64,000 bases of DNA from Mansonella perstans (taxonomy: Eukaryota; Nematoda; Chromadorea; Rhabditida; Onchocercidae). This document shows, piece by piece, positions 50,221 through 64,000 of the stretch (the first letter of the stretch is position 1; each line of letters opens with the position of its first letter). The position numbers and the translations under genes are program-made. The stretch lies in NCBI GenBank assembly GCA_037074765.1, contig JBAMDO010000086.1, positions 1 through 64,000 on the forward strand. The letters are read 5' to 3'. The notes beneath the pieces are model-generated. The model ran no database searches and had not been told where the DNA came from. It saw only the letters and a program-made list of their open reading frames with translations.

Positions 50221-50334
50221 CCCCCCCCCTTCCTTCTCCCCCTCCTCCTCCCCCTCCTCCTCCTCCTCCTCCTCCTCCTCCTCCTCCTCCTCCTCCTCCT
50301 CCTCCTCCTCCTCCTCCTCCTCCTCCTCCCCCGC
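50221..50334 (+). repeat. CCT trinucleotide tract (all-pyrimidine)
   Basis: C runs followed by some thirty CCT/CTC units make a 114-base stretch with only C and T on the plus strand. The minus strand is (AGG)n. Frames across it give poly-Pro, poly-Leu or poly-Ser and end soon after; they are not genes. Confidence 0.92.
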
Positions 50335-52082
50335 TCATGTCAAATTCATTCCCCCCCGTTCACAAGATCGCCATCCATCCTTAAATTAGTTCCTCCCAAC
50401 TCCATTACCCCCCTCCCCCTCCCCCTTCTCCCCCGGTGTGCTAGATGTCGAAGATGGTTGTTACAATGTTATATGTGCATATCCATCCATCCCGTCGTCA
50501 ATCTTACTTCCAATTTCTTTAACTACAAGCATTTACATTTTTGGTCATTATTTCATGATAGCAATGATAATTTATTTATGCAACAATTTCATTAATTAAA
50601 AAATAAATAAGAAAAAAGAAATTTAAGTTTGAAACTTTTTATGTGTTAGCAATTAGAGTTAGTAAATTTATTTGTGAATAATATGTATATACCTTCTAAT
50701 AATAAATCCTCCCCCCAACTATGCTTTCTCCTTTTCCTTTACAATGTGCAAAAAGTTAGCTCAAAATTATGTTAATGGTATAGTATATATATATAGCCTT
50801 ATTGAAAAAATAGATTTGATTACAAAAATTATGCTAATGTATTATAAGTGATTAATTTACAAAAACATCCTATTAATATAACTTAAAATTCTGTCTTATA
50901 AATTATGAAAATAAATATTTATCGATTATTGAATTACTCGTAAATGTTATATTATCTTTATGTAAGGCTTTGTGCAATTATGAGAATGATTATTTCAATT
51001 TCAATTGATGTCTATTTAAGATTTCATGTTTATTTTTTAAAATGATTGAACTTGATAATCTTATAGTAGATTAATTGTTTGATGAATTCAGCAGTGATTT
51101 GTATATATGCTTAAATTGATTTACCTTTTTGTTTGATAGAAAAAGAAGTTAGTAACCTGTACATTTATTGAATTTGATACGCAGATTAATTAGTTTTTGG
51201 GAATTAAGGTAAGTAGATGTAGTGAAAGATGGCTCGATCCTTTTATTTCTAAGTGCTGCTTCCTTTCATTTGATTTATGTTTTTCAAGTTTAACTATCGC
51301 TTTTTACCTGCCGTTATTGAGAATTCCCATAATTTTGACTGAAATAAACATGGATGTGATGTGTTATAAGGATATGAAGAATTTTGTTCTAAGATTTAGT
51401 ATTATAGCTAAATGTAGGCAAATTGTACTTAACGGATTTCACGAAGTGCCTGCGATGCTCTCACAAATATACCGAAAGTTTCTCATGTTTTACTTGCAGA
51501 TTGGAGAAAATACTATAATCCGGTGGTGGCACTCTCTGTTTGATTTCCATTCTATTTTATTCGTCTTTGAAGCTAATTGGTATCAGTACATAAGCATTCA
51601 TTAGATTCCATACGTACTGCACGTACGTCATCGTCGTTTTTTTTTTTGGAGTAAGTCATTTGTTCAATTGATTTTATAAAAATTTTTTGTGCATATAATG
51701 TTTTTAAAAATTTCATAAATTATTAGATGTATGTTAAATTTTTTTCCTTTAAAATTACTTTTCAAGTTTGCAAATTGCACTTGATTTTGTGACAATATTT
51801 CTGATTTAAAGGTTTCGAATTTTATCCAGTATGCAATAACTGATGATAAAATTCGTGGTTTTGGGAACTATGCGGTATCCCCTTTGCAAATATTAGATTT
51901 TTGGCAGCCCATATATCTTCATTAACTTCGTATAGTTCTTAAGATAATGTACCTTTTCTTCAGCAATTTAAAGTTTAACTTATATCCTTATTTCAGTTTG
52001 TCAAGTTTCCCGCAATCACGATTCTTCCATTTACGCATTCCGTTGTTTTTGATTGTATCTTGTTAAATTTATATAATTCTGG
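50335..52082. other. Intergenic, promoter side of the PRRC2-like gene
   Basis: No exon is supported. More C-rich patches occur to 50435. The 135-codon frame at 51197-51604 is open but has no recognisable domain; it could be chance or an unplaced 5' exon. A TATTTCAG ends at 51996, 87 bases before the PRRC2 start, and could be a leader acceptor. Confidence 0.5.

Positions 52083-64000
<11,918 letters not shown>

Noticed and set aside
50148..50595. Open frames of 78 and 142 codons with poly-Pro and poly-Leu
   Set aside because: They are translations of the CCT tract; flanking residues match nothing and composition is set by the repeat.
51197..51604. 135-codon plus-strand frame upstream of the PRRC2-like gene
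   Set aside because: No recognisable domain, no conserved words and no splice link in phase to 52083 could be shown.

Overview
The window is nuclear DNA of a nematode. It is A+T-rich and intron-dense, with short introns bounded by GT and a T-rich TTTTCAG/TTTTAG acceptor. Several start codons have a TTTCAG-type site just upstream, as expected for spliced-leader trans-splicing. Proteins are close enough to animal families to be named but distant from any one model species. The intron density and A+T content fit a clade III (filarial/spirurid) worm; this placement is inference. I see no phage, plasmid, CRISPR, rRNA or tRNA sequence and no bacterial (for example Wolbachia) insert.

Left third, minus strand: a complete nine-exon secreted acid DNase II (2115-4543), then a 24-exon SLC4 bicarbonate transporter of about 989 residues (6296-14213). 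From 14.2 to 21.1 kb lies the divergent intergenic region, which holds a large imperfect inverted repeat (18.7-20.5 kb), smaller palindromes and short tandem repeats, but no convincing gene.

Middle, plus strand, closely packed: eIF2B delta (21140-24989), the proteasome base subunit Rpn2/PSMD1 (26001-35664), the cytochrome oxidase assembly factor COA6 (36387-37182), a protein-only mitochondrial RNase P nuclease (37927-41102) and the SM-family vacuolar sorting protein Vps45 (41735-46723). All are housekeeping genes of translation, protein turnover, mitochondria and membrane traffic. Gaps of 0.6-1.0 kb and shared strand make a polycistronic unit possible.

Right: 5.4 kb of non-coding DNA with a dense cluster of microsatellites (TG, GAGT, GTAT, GA, CCT), then the first 32 exons of a PRRC2/BAT2-type protein that runs off the window (52083-64000).

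I joined exons by hand and checked phase at every junction. Each model reads through open, but three junctions need non-standard splice sites: a CG acceptor (or a weak in-exon AG) in the transporter, and GC donors in eIF2B delta and rpn-2. I found no new multi-gene system. The most unusual items are the foldback repeat and the non-canonical splice sites.
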